Shown: positions 1 through 8,966 of the stretch, one piece after another | Layout of the letters: every line of letters begins with the position of its first letter | Numbering within the stretch: the first letter of the stretch is position 1 | Origin: SHXR01 sp046160305 | GTDB lineage: Bacteria; Pseudomonadota; Gammaproteobacteria; Burkholderiales; SG8-39 | DNA length: 47,469 nt | Assembly: GCA_046160305.1 (NCBI GenBank) | Contig: JBJXGX010000064.1 | Span: 1-47,469, forward strand | Reading direction: 5' to 3' | Made by a program: the position numbers and the translations under genes | The notes under the pieces: model-generated | What the model was told of the DNA's origin: nothing | The model's database searches: none | Seen by the model: only the letters and a program-made list of their open reading frames with translations

Positions 1-1182
1 TTGATCCCCGTGGCATGGGCGCAGGCCCCGATCATCTTCGGCGACGTGAGCTCGATGAGTGGCCCCTTGGCGCAAGGCGGCGTGCCGGGCCGGCAAGGCA
101 CGATCATGGCGATGGAGGAAATCAACAAGGCGGGCGGGGTGCTCGGTCGCCCCTTGCAGTTCGTGATGCGGGATGACAAGTCGCAGCCTGAGGAAGCGGG
201 CAAGGTCTTTCGCGAGCTCGCCGCACAGCAGGTGACGCTCATCACCGGTACGTCCGGTAGCGCGACGACGGCGGCGATGAACTCGCTCGCTCGCGAGCTC
301 AAGATGCCGTTCTTCACCACGCTTGGCTATTCGCGGTTTCTCACCGAAGAGGCCGGTCACCGCTACTTCTTCAGACTGATCACCAACGATCGCGTCTTCG
401 GCAGTATCGTGGCCGAGACGCTCGCCAAGCAGCCCCACACCAAGTACTGCACCATCGCGAACGATTTCGCTTACGGGCGGAGCATCACCAATGCGGTCAT
501 GAACCGACTGAAGGAGCTGAAACCCACCGTGGAGGTGCTCTCCGGATGCGAGTTCTGGCTTCCGCTCGGTAGCACCGACTTCACCCCGAACCTGACGGCG
601 ATCCTTTCCAAGCGCCCGCAAGCAGTGATGTTCGGTGGCCTTGTGGCGGCCAGTGCCCCCGCGTTCGTGAAGCAAGGGAAGGCATTCGGCCTGTTCAAGA
701 ACACGCTGGGCATTCATCCGAGCATCGGCATGCCGCTCAACAATGCGGGCCTCACCAACAAGGACGACATTCCCGAGGGCATCTTTACCGGATCGGACTA
801 TCTGTATCCGCCACTCGATACCCCCGCGAGCAAGGCATTCCACGAGGCCTATAAGAAACGCTGGAATCAGCTCCCGATGGAGGAGTCCGCGAACGCCCAC
901 ACCACGCTTCGGTTTATCGTGAAGGCGATCCAGAAGGCAGGCAAGGTCGACCGCGAGGCCATGATCGATGCGGCCGAGGGGATGAGCATCGATCATCCCA
1001 TCCTCGGTGAGATCACGGTGCGGGCGTTCGACCATCAAAGCAATGCCGGCTGGTGGATGGGGTACCTGAACTGGGACGAAACGAACAAGCGCGCCGGCAT
1101 GCGCGACGCCACCTACACCAAGGGCGACGCGTACTTGCCAACGAAGGAAGAGATCGAGAAGCTGCGCGCCGGCAAGAAGTAG
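1..1182 (+). CDS. ABC transporter substrate-binding protein, branched-chain amino acid type (5' partial)
   Basis: Periplasmic type I binding protein (Peripla_BP_6/LivJ-like) that would capture a small solute for the permease and ATPase encoded downstream. The frame is open from base 1 and the gene is cut by the window edge: the visible N-terminus (AWAQ then APIIFGDVSSMSG) is only the tail of a signal peptide and its cleavage site, whereas the paralogue at 1370 has a full leader. About 390 residues are visible, ending with the same EKLRAGKK tail as the paralogue. By eye the two proteins are at least three-quarters identical over their whole length, so this is a tandem duplication. Ligand unknown; aromatic acids, amides and amino acids are all bound by this family. 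Confidence 0.9.
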   Translation: MIPVAWAQAPIIFGDVSSMSGPLAQGGVPGRQGTIMAMEEINKAGGVLGRPLQFVMRDDKSQPEEAGKVFRELAAQQVTLITGTSGSATTAAMNSLARELKMPFFTTLGYSRFLTEEAGHRYFFRLITNDRVFGSIVAETLAKQPHTKYCTIANDFAYGRSITNAVMNRLKELKPTVEVLSGCEFWLPLGSTDFTPNLTAILSKRPQAVMFGGLVAASAPAFVKQGKAFGLFKNTLGIHPSIGMPLNNAGLTNKDDIPEGIFTGSDYLYPPLDTPASKAFHEAYKKRWNQLPMEESANAHTTLRFIVKAIQKAGKVDREAMIDAAEGMSIDHPILGEITVRAFDHQSNAGWWMGYLNWDETNKRAGMRDATYTKGDAYLPTKEEIEKLRAGKK

Positions 1183-1369
1183 TCTGCCGTTCGCAGATCG
1201 TAAGGGGTCTCGGATAGGCCGCTCGAGCGTCGACCACAAGAGAGTTCCGCGGCGAAATGCGTTGGTAGAAGGCTCACGCGTCGTATTTCGAACCGCGGTG
1301 CCCGCACGTTCGCGAGCGCCCAATTCACAAGACTGATATCCTGGAATTAGACCTTGGAGGGGGATGGAA

Positions 1370-2596
1370 ATGCGGGACGTGAAAGTATTGCTCGCGATTT
1401 TTGGCTGGCTGATTTGGGCGCCGATGTCATGGTCGCAGAATCCGATTCTGATCGGCGACGTGAGCTCAATGAGTGGTCCGCTTGCATTGGCAGGTGTGCC
1501 GGGGCGGCAAGGCGCGATCCTGGCGGTGGAGGAGATCAACAAGGCGGGCGGGGTGCTCGGTCGCCCCATCGAGCTCCTCATGAGGGACGACAAGTCGCAA
1601 CCGGAGGAGGCGGGCAAGAATTTCCGCGAGCTCGCCGCGCAGGGGGCAACGATCATCATAGGGTCGACGGGCAGTGGAACGTCAGCGGCGATGACCGCGT
1701 TCGCTCGGGAGCTCAAGCTGCCGTTCTTCACCATGGTCGGTTACACGCGCGCCCTCACCGAGGAGGCGGGCCATCGATACTTCTTCAGGTTGATTACCAA
1801 CGATCGCGTGTTTGGCAATGGCATGGCCGAGGCGCTAGCCAAGCAGCCCCATACCAGATACTGCAGTATCGCCAATGATTACGCTTATGGACGCGATATC
1901 ACCAAGGTGGTCCTTACTCGCCTGAAGGAACTCAAGCCGGAAGTCGAGTTGCTGTCCGGTTGCGAATTCTGGGTGCCGCTTGGGACTACCGACTTCACGC
2001 CGAACATGACCGCGATTCTCTCCAAGCGTCCGCAGGCGATCATGTTTGGCGGATTGGTCGCGGCCAGCGCTCCCGCCTTCGTAAAGCAGGGGAAGGCCTT
2101 TGGTCTTTTCAAGAATACGATCGGCGTGCATCCGAGCATCGGCATGCCCATCAATAACGCGGGTTTCACGAGCAAGGACGACATTCCCGAAGGCATCTTC
2201 ACCGGAACCGATTACCTCTATCCGCCGCTCGACACTCCGGCAAGCAAAGCGATTTACGATGCGTACCGAAAGCGCTGGAACCAGCTCCCCACGGAGCAAT
2301 CCGTCCATGCGCACACGACCATTCGTTTCATCGTCAAAGCCATGCAGAAGGCGGGAAAGGTCGATCGCGAGGCCATGATCGACGCGGCAAAGGGGTTGAG
2401 CATCGACCATCCGATTCTTGGAGAGATCACGGTGCGTGAATTCGACCACCAAAGCAATGCGGGGTGGTGGATGGGCTATCTCACCTGGGACGAGACGCAT
2501 AAGCGTGCCGGGATGCGCGATGCAACGCTGCTCAAGGCCGAGCCGTATCTGCCCAGCAAGGACGACATCGAGAAGCTGCGCGCCGGCAAGAAGTGA
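1370..2596 (+). CDS. ABC transporter substrate-binding protein, branched-chain amino acid type (second copy)
   Basis: Second LivJ-like periplasmic binding protein, about 408 residues. I start it at ATG 1370 because the ribosome site GGAGG (1356-1360) is 9 nt upstream; an in-frame ATG at 1364 is only 3 nt from it. The N-terminus is a signal peptide (hydrophobic VLLAIFGWLIW, cleavage near SWSQ). The mature part begins with the family's ILIGDVSSMSGP and contains EEINKAGGVLGRP and RDDKSQPEEA, typical of strand and helix 1-2 of the fold. It ends 1 nt before the permease start, so it is transcribed with the transporter. Differences from copy one cluster in short patches, as expected for altered ligand preference. 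Specific ligand not identifiable. Confidence 0.93.
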   Translation: MRDVKVLLAIFGWLIWAPMSWSQNPILIGDVSSMSGPLALAGVPGRQGAILAVEEINKAGGVLGRPIELLMRDDKSQPEEAGKNFRELAAQGATIIIGSTGSGTSAAMTAFARELKLPFFTMVGYTRALTEEAGHRYFFRLITNDRVFGNGMAEALAKQPHTRYCSIANDYAYGRDITKVVLTRLKELKPEVELLSGCEFWVPLGTTDFTPNMTAILSKRPQAIMFGGLVAASAPAFVKQGKAFGLFKNTIGVHPSIGMPINNAGFTSKDDIPEGIFTGTDYLYPPLDTPASKAIYDAYRKRWNQLPTEQSVHAHTTIRFIVKAMQKAGKVDREAMIDAAKGLSIDHPILGEITVREFDHQSNAGWWMGYLTWDETHKRAGMRDATLLKAEPYLPSKDDIEKLRAGKK

Positions 2597-2597
2597 C

Positions 2598-3473
2598 ATG
2601 CTGATCGCACTGCAAATCGTCAGCGGTCTTGTATCGGCCGCTATCCTTTTCCTGCTCGCATCCGGACTGTCGCTCATTTTTGGCGTGTGCCGTGTGCTCA
2701 ACCTCGCGCACGGTGCGTTCTTCATGCTGGCCGCGTATCTTGCCTACACCGGGACTTTGCTCCTCGCGGATTCAGGTGGCGCGAGTTTCTGGGTAACGTT
2801 GATCGTGGCGCCACTGGTGCTCGCCGGGCTCGGGGCCCTTGTCGAGGTGACGTTGTTCCGCAGGATCTATCGCGCCGATATCCTGGTGCAACTGCTGCCG
2901 ACGATCGCGATCACATTCATCGTTGCCGATGTGATCCGTTTCATCTGGGGCCTCGACAGCAAGACGGTGCCGTTTCCAAGCGGGTTGCCCGGTGCGATCT
3001 CGATTTTCGACGTGACCTTTCCAAGCTACTATGCCGTGATCGTGCTGGCCGGCGCACTTGCTGCGCTCGGGCTTTGGATTCTCGTGTACCGCACGCGCTG
3101 GGGAATTCTCGTTCGTGCAATCGCGCAGGACCGCGATATGAGTGCCTCGCTCGGCATCAACGAGACCGCCATTTATACGGGTGTATTCGCTCTGGCAGCG
3201 TGGCTGGCGGGAATGGCGGGTGTGCTTTCAGCGCCACTCGCGGGCGCATCGCTCGGTAGCGATCTCGATGCGATGATCGATGCGTTTGTCGTCGTCGTCG
3301 TGGGCGGACTGGGCAGCATCCCGGGCGCGCTGCTGGCGGCGATTCTGATCGGCATGGTGAGGTCCTTCGGCATCCTGGTGATCCCGCAGTTCGCCATGGC
3401 ATTCGTATTCGGCCTCATGGCAGTGGTGCTGATCGTGCGCCCGACCGGGCTCATGGGCCGCAAGGAATCCTGA
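2598..3473 (+). CDS. Branched-chain amino acid-type ABC permease, LivH family
   Basis: Inner-membrane permease, 291 residues, forming the translocation channel with the LivM-type subunit that follows. ATG 2598 lies 1 nt after the binding-protein stop; a longer reading from 2418 would overlap that gene and is rejected. About eight hydrophobic segments are visible, with the conserved early motif LNLAHGAFFMLAAY (residues ~33-46) and the C-terminal GGLGSIPGALLAA of LivH proteins. The length fits the family (~290). It sits second in a binding protein, LivH, LivM, LivG, LivF order, which strongly supports the call. Substrate class (amino acid, urea or aromatic acid) cannot be told from the permease. 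Confidence 0.94.
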   Translation: MLIALQIVSGLVSAAILFLLASGLSLIFGVCRVLNLAHGAFFMLAAYLAYTGTLLLADSGGASFWVTLIVAPLVLAGLGALVEVTLFRRIYRADILVQLLPTIAITFIVADVIRFIWGLDSKTVPFPSGLPGAISIFDVTFPSYYAVIVLAGALAALGLWILVYRTRWGILVRAIAQDRDMSASLGINETAIYTGVFALAAWLAGMAGVLSAPLAGASLGSDLDAMIDAFVVVVVGGLGSIPGALLAAILIGMVRSFGILVIPQFAMAFVFGLMAVVLIVRPTGLMGRKES

Positions 3474-3474
3474 G

Positions 3475-4386
3475 ATGGTCAATCGTCGTGGTCTCGCCCT
3501 CGCCGGGCTGATCGTGCTGCTTTGCGTGCTGCCGGTTGCCTCGCCGGAGGTCGTGGTGGTCCATGCGACCGACATTCTGATCTTCGTTTTGTTTGCGCTC
3601 AGCCTGAATCTGCTGGTCGGCTACGCTGGCATGCTTTCAATGGGACACGGCGCGTTCTTTGCCATCGGCGGCTACGGTGCGGGGCTTCTCGTCAAACATT
3701 TCGAGGTCGGGATGGCGCTCGCGCTGTTCGCCGGTCCGGTGTTGGCCGCCCTTGCGGCGGTGGTGATCGGATTTTTCTGCGTTCGCCTGAGCCACGCCTA
3801 CTTCATCATGTTGTCGCTCGCTTTCGGACAGCTCGTCTTTACCATTGTCTGGAAGTGGCAAAGTGCAACCGGCGGTGATGACGGCCTCACCGGCATCATG
3901 CCGGCAGCGGCGCTGACAAGCTCGTTGGCCTATTACTACTTCGTGCTCGCCATCGTGCTCGCCGGTACGGCTGCGCTCTATCGCATCGGGCAATCGCCGT
4001 TCGGCCGCGCGCTGCTTGCCATCAAGGACAATCCGCGCCGCGCCTCGTCGCTTGGGATCCACGTGCGGCGTGTCCAACTCGTTGCGTTCATCGTTGCCGG
4101 TGCCTTTGCGGGGGTTGCCGGCGTACTGCAAGTGTTCTATCACCGCGGTATCTTTCCAGGATCCGCGCACTGGCTCTTTTCCGCTGACGGTTTCGTCGCT
4201 GTGACCCTTGGCGGGGCGAGCTACTTCACTGGTCCGATCGTCGGAGCGTTGGTGCTCAAGCTGGTTTCGCTCGGGCTGCCGCGCTTAACGGAGTATTGGA
4301 TCTTCTTTCTCGGGATCGTGATTCTGCTGGTGGCGTTGGTCCGGCCCGCGGGGCTGTTGAGCCTGTTTGGACGGGAACGGTCGTGA
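3475..4386 (+). CDS. Branched-chain amino acid-type ABC permease, LivM family
   Basis: Second inner-membrane permease subunit, 303 residues, starting 1 nt after the LivH stop. Hydrophobic throughout, with the LivM hallmark LNLLVGYAGMLSMGHGAFFAIG near residues 43-64 and the loop DDGLTGI where the family contacts the ATPase dimer. The C-terminus lacks the extra cytoplasmic tail of some LivM proteins. Its stop codon overlaps the GTG start of the LivG ATPase (GTGA), indicating translational coupling. Function by family: import of the ligand delivered by the two upstream binding proteins. Confidence 0.94.
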   Translation: MVNRRGLALAGLIVLLCVLPVASPEVVVVHATDILIFVLFALSLNLLVGYAGMLSMGHGAFFAIGGYGAGLLVKHFEVGMALALFAGPVLAALAAVVIGFFCVRLSHAYFIMLSLAFGQLVFTIVWKWQSATGGDDGLTGIMPAAALTSSLAYYYFVLAIVLAGTAALYRIGQSPFGRALLAIKDNPRRASSLGIHVRRVQLVAFIVAGAFAGVAGVLQVFYHRGIFPGSAHWLFSADGFVAVTLGGASYFTGPIVGALVLKLVSLGLPRLTEYWIFFLGIVILLVALVRPAGLLSLFGRERS

Positions 4387-5138
4387 GTGAAGCCGTTCTC
4401 GTCGTCGAAAAACTTGGACGCAGTTTCGGCGGCGTCCATGCGGTGAAGAACGTGAGCCTCACCGTGCCCACCGGCCAGCTGCGCGCGGTGATCGGGCCCA
4501 ATGGGGCCGGGAAAAGTACGTTGTTCAATTTGCTGACCGGGCTCACGTCGCCAAGTAGCGGTCGAATTGTCTTCAAGGGCAAGGATGTGACCGGGCTGCC
4601 GCCGCACATCCTCTGCCGGCTGGGCCTTGGCCGCACTTTCCAGATCAACAGCATCTTCTTGAACGCCACTGTGCTCGAAAATGTACAGCTCGCGCTGCTG
4701 TCGAATCGGCGAAAAATCTGGAACATGACGTCGGCGGCCGCGAAGCTCCTGGTACGCGAAGCGGAAGAACTGCTGGCGATGCTCGATCTCACGAAGCAGG
4801 TCGGTAAGCTCGGTTCGGCGCTTGCGTACGGCGATCGGCGACGGCTGGAAGTGGTGCTTGCACTGGCCTGCGAGCCTCAGCTGCTGCTGCTCGACGAACC
4901 GACCGCGGGCATGTCACTCCCAGACAAGCCTGGCATGGTCGCGCTCATCCGCAAGATCGCGCGCGAGAAGGGCGTTACCACCGTGCTCGTCGAACACGAC
5001 ATGGATATGGTTTTCTCGGTCGCCGATTGCATTACCGTTTTGCATCAGGGTGAGGTGGTCGCCGAAGGCACCCCGAACGAAATCCAGGCGAACACCAGGG
5101 TTCAGGAAATCTATCTAGGGGAAGACCATCGTGCTTGA
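4383..5138 (+). CDS. Branched-chain amino acid-type ABC ATPase, LivG family
   Basis: Cytoplasmic ATPase, 251 residues, powering the importer. The GTG at 4383 overlaps the LivM stop and gives the standard LivG N-terminus (VLVVEKLGRSFGG); an upstream in-frame start at 4296 would lie inside LivM and is not used. Walker A is GPNGAGKS (residues ~38-45), Walker B LLLLDEPTAGM and the H-loop VEHDMD. The signature motif is LAYGDRRRLEV, close to the LSYGxxR of this subfamily. The C-terminal GEVVAEGTPNEI and YLGED are characteristic of LivG. It overlaps the LivF gene by 8 nt. Confidence 0.95.
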   Translation: MSEAVLVVEKLGRSFGGVHAVKNVSLTVPTGQLRAVIGPNGAGKSTLFNLLTGLTSPSSGRIVFKGKDVTGLPPHILCRLGLGRTFQINSIFLNATVLENVQLALLSNRRKIWNMTSAAAKLLVREAEELLAMLDLTKQVGKLGSALAYGDRRRLEVVLALACEPQLLLLDEPTAGMSLPDKPGMVALIRKIAREKGVTTVLVEHDMDMVFSVADCITVLHQGEVVAEGTPNEIQANTRVQEIYLGEDHRA

Positions 5139-5829
5139 GTTGCACGACGTTCATGCCGGATATGGCGACGCGAACGCGCTGTTCGGCATCTCGTTGCAAG
5201 TAAAGCCGGGCGAGGTGGTCGGTCTGCTTGGTAGAAACGGCGCGGGCAAGAGCACGACGCTGAAGGCCATCATGGGCCTCGTCCCGCTCTCGCAAGGTCG
5301 CATCACCTTCATCGATCAAGACCTCCAGGGCATGCGTACATTTCAGCGGAGCCGCGCCGGCCTTGGCTATGTACCCGAAGACCGGCGCGTCTTCCCCGAG
5401 CTCAGTGTGCGGGAGAATCTGGAAACGGCGATCAAGCCCTCGACCAACGATTCGGTCTGGACAATCGATCGGGTATTCGCTCTTTTTCCCGCGTTGCAGC
5501 CGATGCAGCGGCGCCCGGGCGGATTGCTGAGTGGCGGCGAGCAGCAAATGCTATCGATTGCGCGCACCTTGATGGGTAATCCGCGCCTTCTTCTGCTCGA
5601 TGAGCCGTCAGAGGGGCTCGCACCGCTTGTGGTGGCCTTGCTGCGACAGCAGATCGCGCGTCTCAAGGACGAAGGCCTGACATTGCTCCTCTGCGAGCAG
5701 AACCTCAGCTTCGCGACCGCCCTGTGCGATCGGGTCTATGTGATCGACACCGGGCAAATCGGTTTTGCGGGAACCTTCGCGGAACTGGATGCCAAACCGG
5801 ACGTGAAGCGCGCGCATTTGTCGGTGTGA
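5131..5829 (+). CDS. Branched-chain amino acid-type ABC ATPase, LivF family
   Basis: Second cytoplasmic ATPase of the importer, 232 residues, starting at GTG 5131 inside the end of the LivG gene (8-nt overlap, translational coupling). Walker A GRNGAGKS (residues 34-41), signature LSGGEQQML, Walker B LLLLDEPSEGL. The H-loop position is CEQNLSFA, with Gln in place of His, a normal LivF trait. It is the last gene of the transporter operon; the next gene is convergent, with only 58 nt between them. Length and motif order match LivF proteins. Confidence 0.95.
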   Translation: MLELHDVHAGYGDANALFGISLQVKPGEVVGLLGRNGAGKSTTLKAIMGLVPLSQGRITFIDQDLQGMRTFQRSRAGLGYVPEDRRVFPELSVRENLETAIKPSTNDSVWTIDRVFALFPALQPMQRRPGGLLSGGEQQMLSIARTLMGNPRLLLLDEPSEGLAPLVVALLRQQIARLKDEGLTLLLCEQNLSFATALCDRVYVIDTGQIGFAGTFAELDAKPDVKRAHLSV

Positions 5830-5887
5830 TTGCAGCGGTGTGATTTGCGCGCCGTCGCCACGGATAATGCGACCTGGCCGGGCGGAA

Positions 5888-6742
5888 CTAGCTCTGCAAG
5901 GCGTCGGTCAGGGACTTCACTTCCTTGGCCGATTCCGCAAGAATTTCGCTCAAGGTATCCTCATCGACGACCACGTCGATGGAGCTGCGTGCTCCGGCGG
6001 CGTTCTGATCGGGCGCCTGGAAGATGGGGGATTTGAGCGGCGCCAGTTGATCCGCAAGCAAGAGCGTATCGCCAAGTGTCTTCGGCGGAAAGGCGAGGTA
6101 GCCGTTCCAAAGAACCTCGATCCCATCGAGCACCGGTTGCGGCACCTGCAACGCGCCAAGCACTGCGCGGCCAAGTTCCTTTTCGGGTGAGATCCCGGCC
6201 GCGTCATCGGTCGTCCAGTCTCCGGAGTCGCCGTCCAGCAACCCGGGATGATCCTTGGCACGCGCAAGCAGGTAAAACCCGCCGATTTCATGCACCATTC
6301 CGGCAAATAAAGCGGTATCCGGATCCTGTTTCGTGATGCGCCGGGCGATCAGATAGGCCAGGGCCGCAACGTGGGCCGAGTGTCCCCACAGTTTCATCGC
6401 AAGGTCTCGATGCGCCGGCGTTTCCGGCTGACCGGCCATCTGCCTGACAACCATCGCCGTTGCCAGGGTGCGCACCATGCGGAAACCCAGCATGTTCACG
6501 GCGGCGCGTACATCGGTAATGGTCCGCCCGGAGCGATTGAACATCGCGGAGTTGGCGACCGCCACGACCCGCGCTGCCAGGACAGGTTCTGTCTGGATCA
6601 GACGCGCGGCTGTTTCCATTTGGCAGTCCGGATCATCGAGTCCCTTCCGGACCCGCAGGAGCACCGCGGCCGATGTAGGAAACGTGGGATTGCCGCGCCC
6701 AGTCTCCGCGGCAAGATGTTTCAAGGTGCCAAGCCTGTCCAT
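5888..6742 (-). CDS. HDOD domain signalling protein
   Basis: 284-residue protein made almost entirely of an HDOD domain (an HD-superfamily helical fold without the metal-binding HD pair). Visible family features are LPTSAAVLLRVRKGLDD-like spacing (here FPTSAAVLLRVR), ETAARLIQTEPVLAARVVAVANSAMF and the central GFRMVRTLATAMV. HDOD proteins act as scaffolds in two-component, cyclic-di-GMP and motility control rather than as enzymes. I start it at ATG 6742 (AAAGGA upstream on the minus strand); the open frame continues 90 codons further but that part is Arg/Ser/Pro-rich and looks non-coding. It converges on the liv operon, so it is not co-transcribed with it. Confidence 0.85.
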   Translation of the reverse strand: MDRLGTLKHLAAETGRGNPTFPTSAAVLLRVRKGLDDPDCQMETAARLIQTEPVLAARVVAVANSAMFNRSGRTITDVRAAVNMLGFRMVRTLATAMVVRQMAGQPETPAHRDLAMKLWGHSAHVAALAYLIARRITKQDPDTALFAGMVHEIGGFYLLARAKDHPGLLDGDSGDWTTDDAAGISPEKELGRAVLGALQVPQPVLDGIEVLWNGYLAFPPKTLGDTLLLADQLAPLKSPIFQAPDQNAAGARSSIDVVVDEDTLSEILAESAKEVKSLTDALQS

Positions 6743-7084
6743 TCCCAACGTAATCCTTTGCCTAGGCGCGGGCGGGATGAAGCGACGTTCTCCACGCGTA
6801 GGTTGGTTCGTTCGATCCGGTGAATAGGAGCAGGAATCATGGAGCGTTTCCAGGATTGAATCCGCGAAACGCGACACGTCGCAGGGTCCCTTCCTGTTTC
6901 CGTCGAGGATTGGTGATCCTCGGCGCCGAGATATCGCAATCGAGTTGCTGTCAATCCGCAGAGCGATGGACGCCGAAGCCGACGGGCAAAGCGCGGCAAG
7001 GTGCTTCGACACCCTTGTGATCGCGCGCTATGCGTTTCGATCGTTTCCCGGTCGCGCAAGCTCGCGTGGAGGGATTGAACCTGT
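6743..7084. other. Intergenic stretch of 342 nt with one hairpin
   Basis: No convincing gene on either strand. On the minus strand it separates the methyltransferase-like lipoprotein gene from the HDOD gene, so it should hold the HDOD promoter, but I see no clear -35/-10 pair. The only structure I can point to is the hairpin at 6902-6924 (listed separately). Several short open frames here are Arg/Ser-rich antisense or spacer readings without ribosome sites. Confidence 0.5.
6902..6924. other. Intergenic stem-loop
   Basis: Arms CGAGGAT (6904-6910) and ATCCTCG (6916-6922) pair perfectly around a 5-nt loop, extended by two more pairs (G-C and G-U). No T-run follows on either strand, so it is not a standard intrinsic terminator. 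It lies upstream of the HDOD gene on the minus strand and could be a leader structure; this is inference. Confidence 0.35.
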
Positions 7085-7855
7085 TTACGGCTTCTGGAAT
7101 TTCAGAACGAAATCGTCATTGGGCTGGGCCGGCCGCGCGGTCGGCTCAGAACGCGGATCGCCCGGGTTGCGCAGGAACTGTCCTTCCTCGATCAGGCGAA
7201 AGCCTGCGGCCTCGACTTCGGCGCGCAGAAATGATTCCTCGATGCGATGCAGGGTGTTCGACTCGGAGATGCCGGTACCGGCGCGCCCGGCATGATCAGT
7301 AACCACCAAATTACCGCCGCGCTTGAGGGCAGCGAACAACGCACGATTCATGCGTGCGCGATCCACCTCCATATGGCCGAAGTCGTGATAGTTGAACATC
7401 AGCGTGACGCGATCGAGCGTGCCCGGTGTGATCTCCGGCGGGATCGGATCATTGAATGGGCGCACCACCATCGCGGCATTGCGCATCGGTGGCGTGGCCA
7501 TCCGTGCGGCGAGTCGCTGGCCGATGGGTCCATCTTTCATTGCCGGCGGGATCTGCGCCCAGACGCGCCCCTCGGGGCCGACCGAACGCGCGAGCAGTTC
7601 GGACGTGTAGCCGCCACCCGCGGAAATATCGAGGGTGCGCATGCCGCGCCGCGCATCGATGAACGCGAGCAATTGCACCGCCTTACGCCGGATGTCGTTG
7701 TTCCGGTCGGCCTCGCTGCGGTCGGGGGCCGCGATGACGAGCTCGGCCTGCGCGATGGTGACCCGCGGCGGCGCGCCGGCACAACCGATAAGAAAATTGA
7801 ATGCGGCACCCAACGCCACGAGGGCAGCCGAGCGGACTACGCGTGTCGATGTCAT
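7085..7855 (-). CDS. Exported lipoprotein with class I methyltransferase-like fold
   Basis: 256 residues from ATG 7855, preceded on the minus strand by a strong GAGGAGG ribosome site. A charged N-terminus, a hydrophobic stretch and the lipobox LIGC (Cys25) mark a lipoprotein. The mature protein contains a Rossmann motif I-like MRTLDISAGGGYTSELLA and later LVVTDHAGRAGTG, matching the predicted-methyltransferase family COG4798. Such proteins recur with signal peptides in proteobacteria although S-adenosylmethionine is cytoplasmic, so real methyl transfer in the envelope is doubtful. It stands alone between the HDOD and aldolase genes. Substrate unknown; the fold call is good, the enzymatic role is inference. 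Confidence 0.8.
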   Translation of the reverse strand: MTSTRVVRSAALVALGAAFNFLIGCAGAPPRVTIAQAELVIAAPDRSEADRNNDIRRKAVQLLAFIDARRGMRTLDISAGGGYTSELLARSVGPEGRVWAQIPPAMKDGPIGQRLAARMATPPMRNAAMVVRPFNDPIPPEITPGTLDRVTLMFNYHDFGHMEVDRARMNRALFAALKRGGNLVVTDHAGRAGTGISESNTLHRIEESFLRAEVEAAGFRLIEEGQFLRNPGDPRSEPTARPAQPNDDFVLKFQKP

Positions 7856-8052
7856 GCAGTGATCCTCCTCAAGCCGGGAAAGTATCACGCACGATGCGCG
7901 CGATGCAACGAGGCGCGAGTTCGTTGCCTGCGCAGGCGGGATGCCGATCGGGTGAAATCGATCGGCATCCGGCGTGCAGTCGTCGCTCTTGATCGATCCG
8001 GCCATGGCCGCCGAGATCATGGCGCCGGCCAGGACGGGCAGTCAACGATCCG

Positions 8053-8829
8053 CTACTTGGCTTTCGCCCGCCCCGCATTGAAGTCATCCAACTGCTTGCG
8101 TACGCCACCGGTCAAACAAAGAATGTCGGAGGTCAGCATGACGAGATCGAAGCCCCGATCCAGCGCGCCGGCCGCGAACGCGCCGCTTGCGCAATGCATG
8201 CACGCCTTCTTGCCATAACGATGCGCGGCGTCGCGGATCTTGTGGCAGGTGGCCATATGCACCGGATCGGTGTTGTCGAGCTTGGGCAACATGCCCAGCG
8301 CGAACGCAAGGTCGGACGGACCAATGTAGATCGCGTCAAGCCCCGGCGTGGCGCATATCGCGTCCAGATTCTCGAGCCCCTCTTTCGTCTCGACCATGCC
8401 AATGACGACCGTCTCGTCGTTCGCCTTGGCGAGATAGTCGGCGCCGGCGTAATGGACAGCGCGGGTCGGCCCGGACGAGCGCGTGCCAACGGGCGGGTAG
8501 CGACATGCGGAAACGGCGTTCGCGGCATCCTGCGCGGTGCTGATCATGGGGACTATGATCGACATCGCGCCAAGGTCAAGCGCCTTCATGATGATGGCCG
8601 GATCGTTGGAAGGCACCCGCACGACGGGCGACGTATCGGTTTGCGAGATCGCCTGCAGCATCGGCAGCAGCGAGCCCAACTCGGTCATGCCGTGTTGCAG
8701 ATCGACGCAGAGCGAATCGAAGCCCTGACGCGCCATCACTTCGGCGGAAAAACTGTTGGCGATCGAAATCCAGCCCATCGTAACGGGTTTGCCTTCATTC
8801 CACATCTGTTTGATCTTGTTCGCGCGCAT
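8053..8829 (-). CDS. HpcH/HpaI-family class II aldolase
   Basis: 258-residue metal-dependent aldolase of the HpcH/HpaI/citrate-lyase-beta superfamily. The fold is a TIM barrel that cleaves 4-hydroxy-2-ketoacids to pyruvate plus an aldehyde. Visible features: the start MGWISIANSFSAEVMARQGFD; CVDLQHG with the catalytic His region; the metal-binding Glu in VIGMVETKEGLENLD; YIGPSDLAFALG with the metal-binding Asp; and RYPPVGTRSSGP. The length is typical. It is divergent from the dienelactone hydrolase gene, with a 260-nt shared control region. In this catabolic setting it probably handles the last cleavage of an aromatic-acid or sugar-acid breakdown route; the exact substrate cannot be read. Confidence 0.88.
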   Translation of the reverse strand: MRANKIKQMWNEGKPVTMGWISIANSFSAEVMARQGFDSLCVDLQHGMTELGSLLPMLQAISQTDTSPVVRVPSNDPAIIMKALDLGAMSIIVPMISTAQDAANAVSACRYPPVGTRSSGPTRAVHYAGADYLAKANDETVVIGMVETKEGLENLDAICATPGLDAIYIGPSDLAFALGMLPKLDNTDPVHMATCHKIRDAAHRYGKKACMHCASGAFAAGALDRGFDLVMLTSDILCLTGGVRKQLDDFNAGRAKAK

Positions 8830-8966
8830 GGTTTGCTTTCGTTGGGGTGGGAGTGCAACCTGGCACCGCCAAGTCGTTTGGATAGACCCTTGTCGAACGC
8901 TAATTTGACCTGTTTACCGCAGTTGTGCCAACCTCCGTGTAATCCATCCGAAATCGACCGGTATGA

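Noticed and set aside
1835..2725. Long open frame on the minus strand opposite the second binding-protein gene
   Set aside because: Antisense to a well-supported gene, rich in Arg and His, no family features and no ribosome site; typical of high-GC shadow frames.
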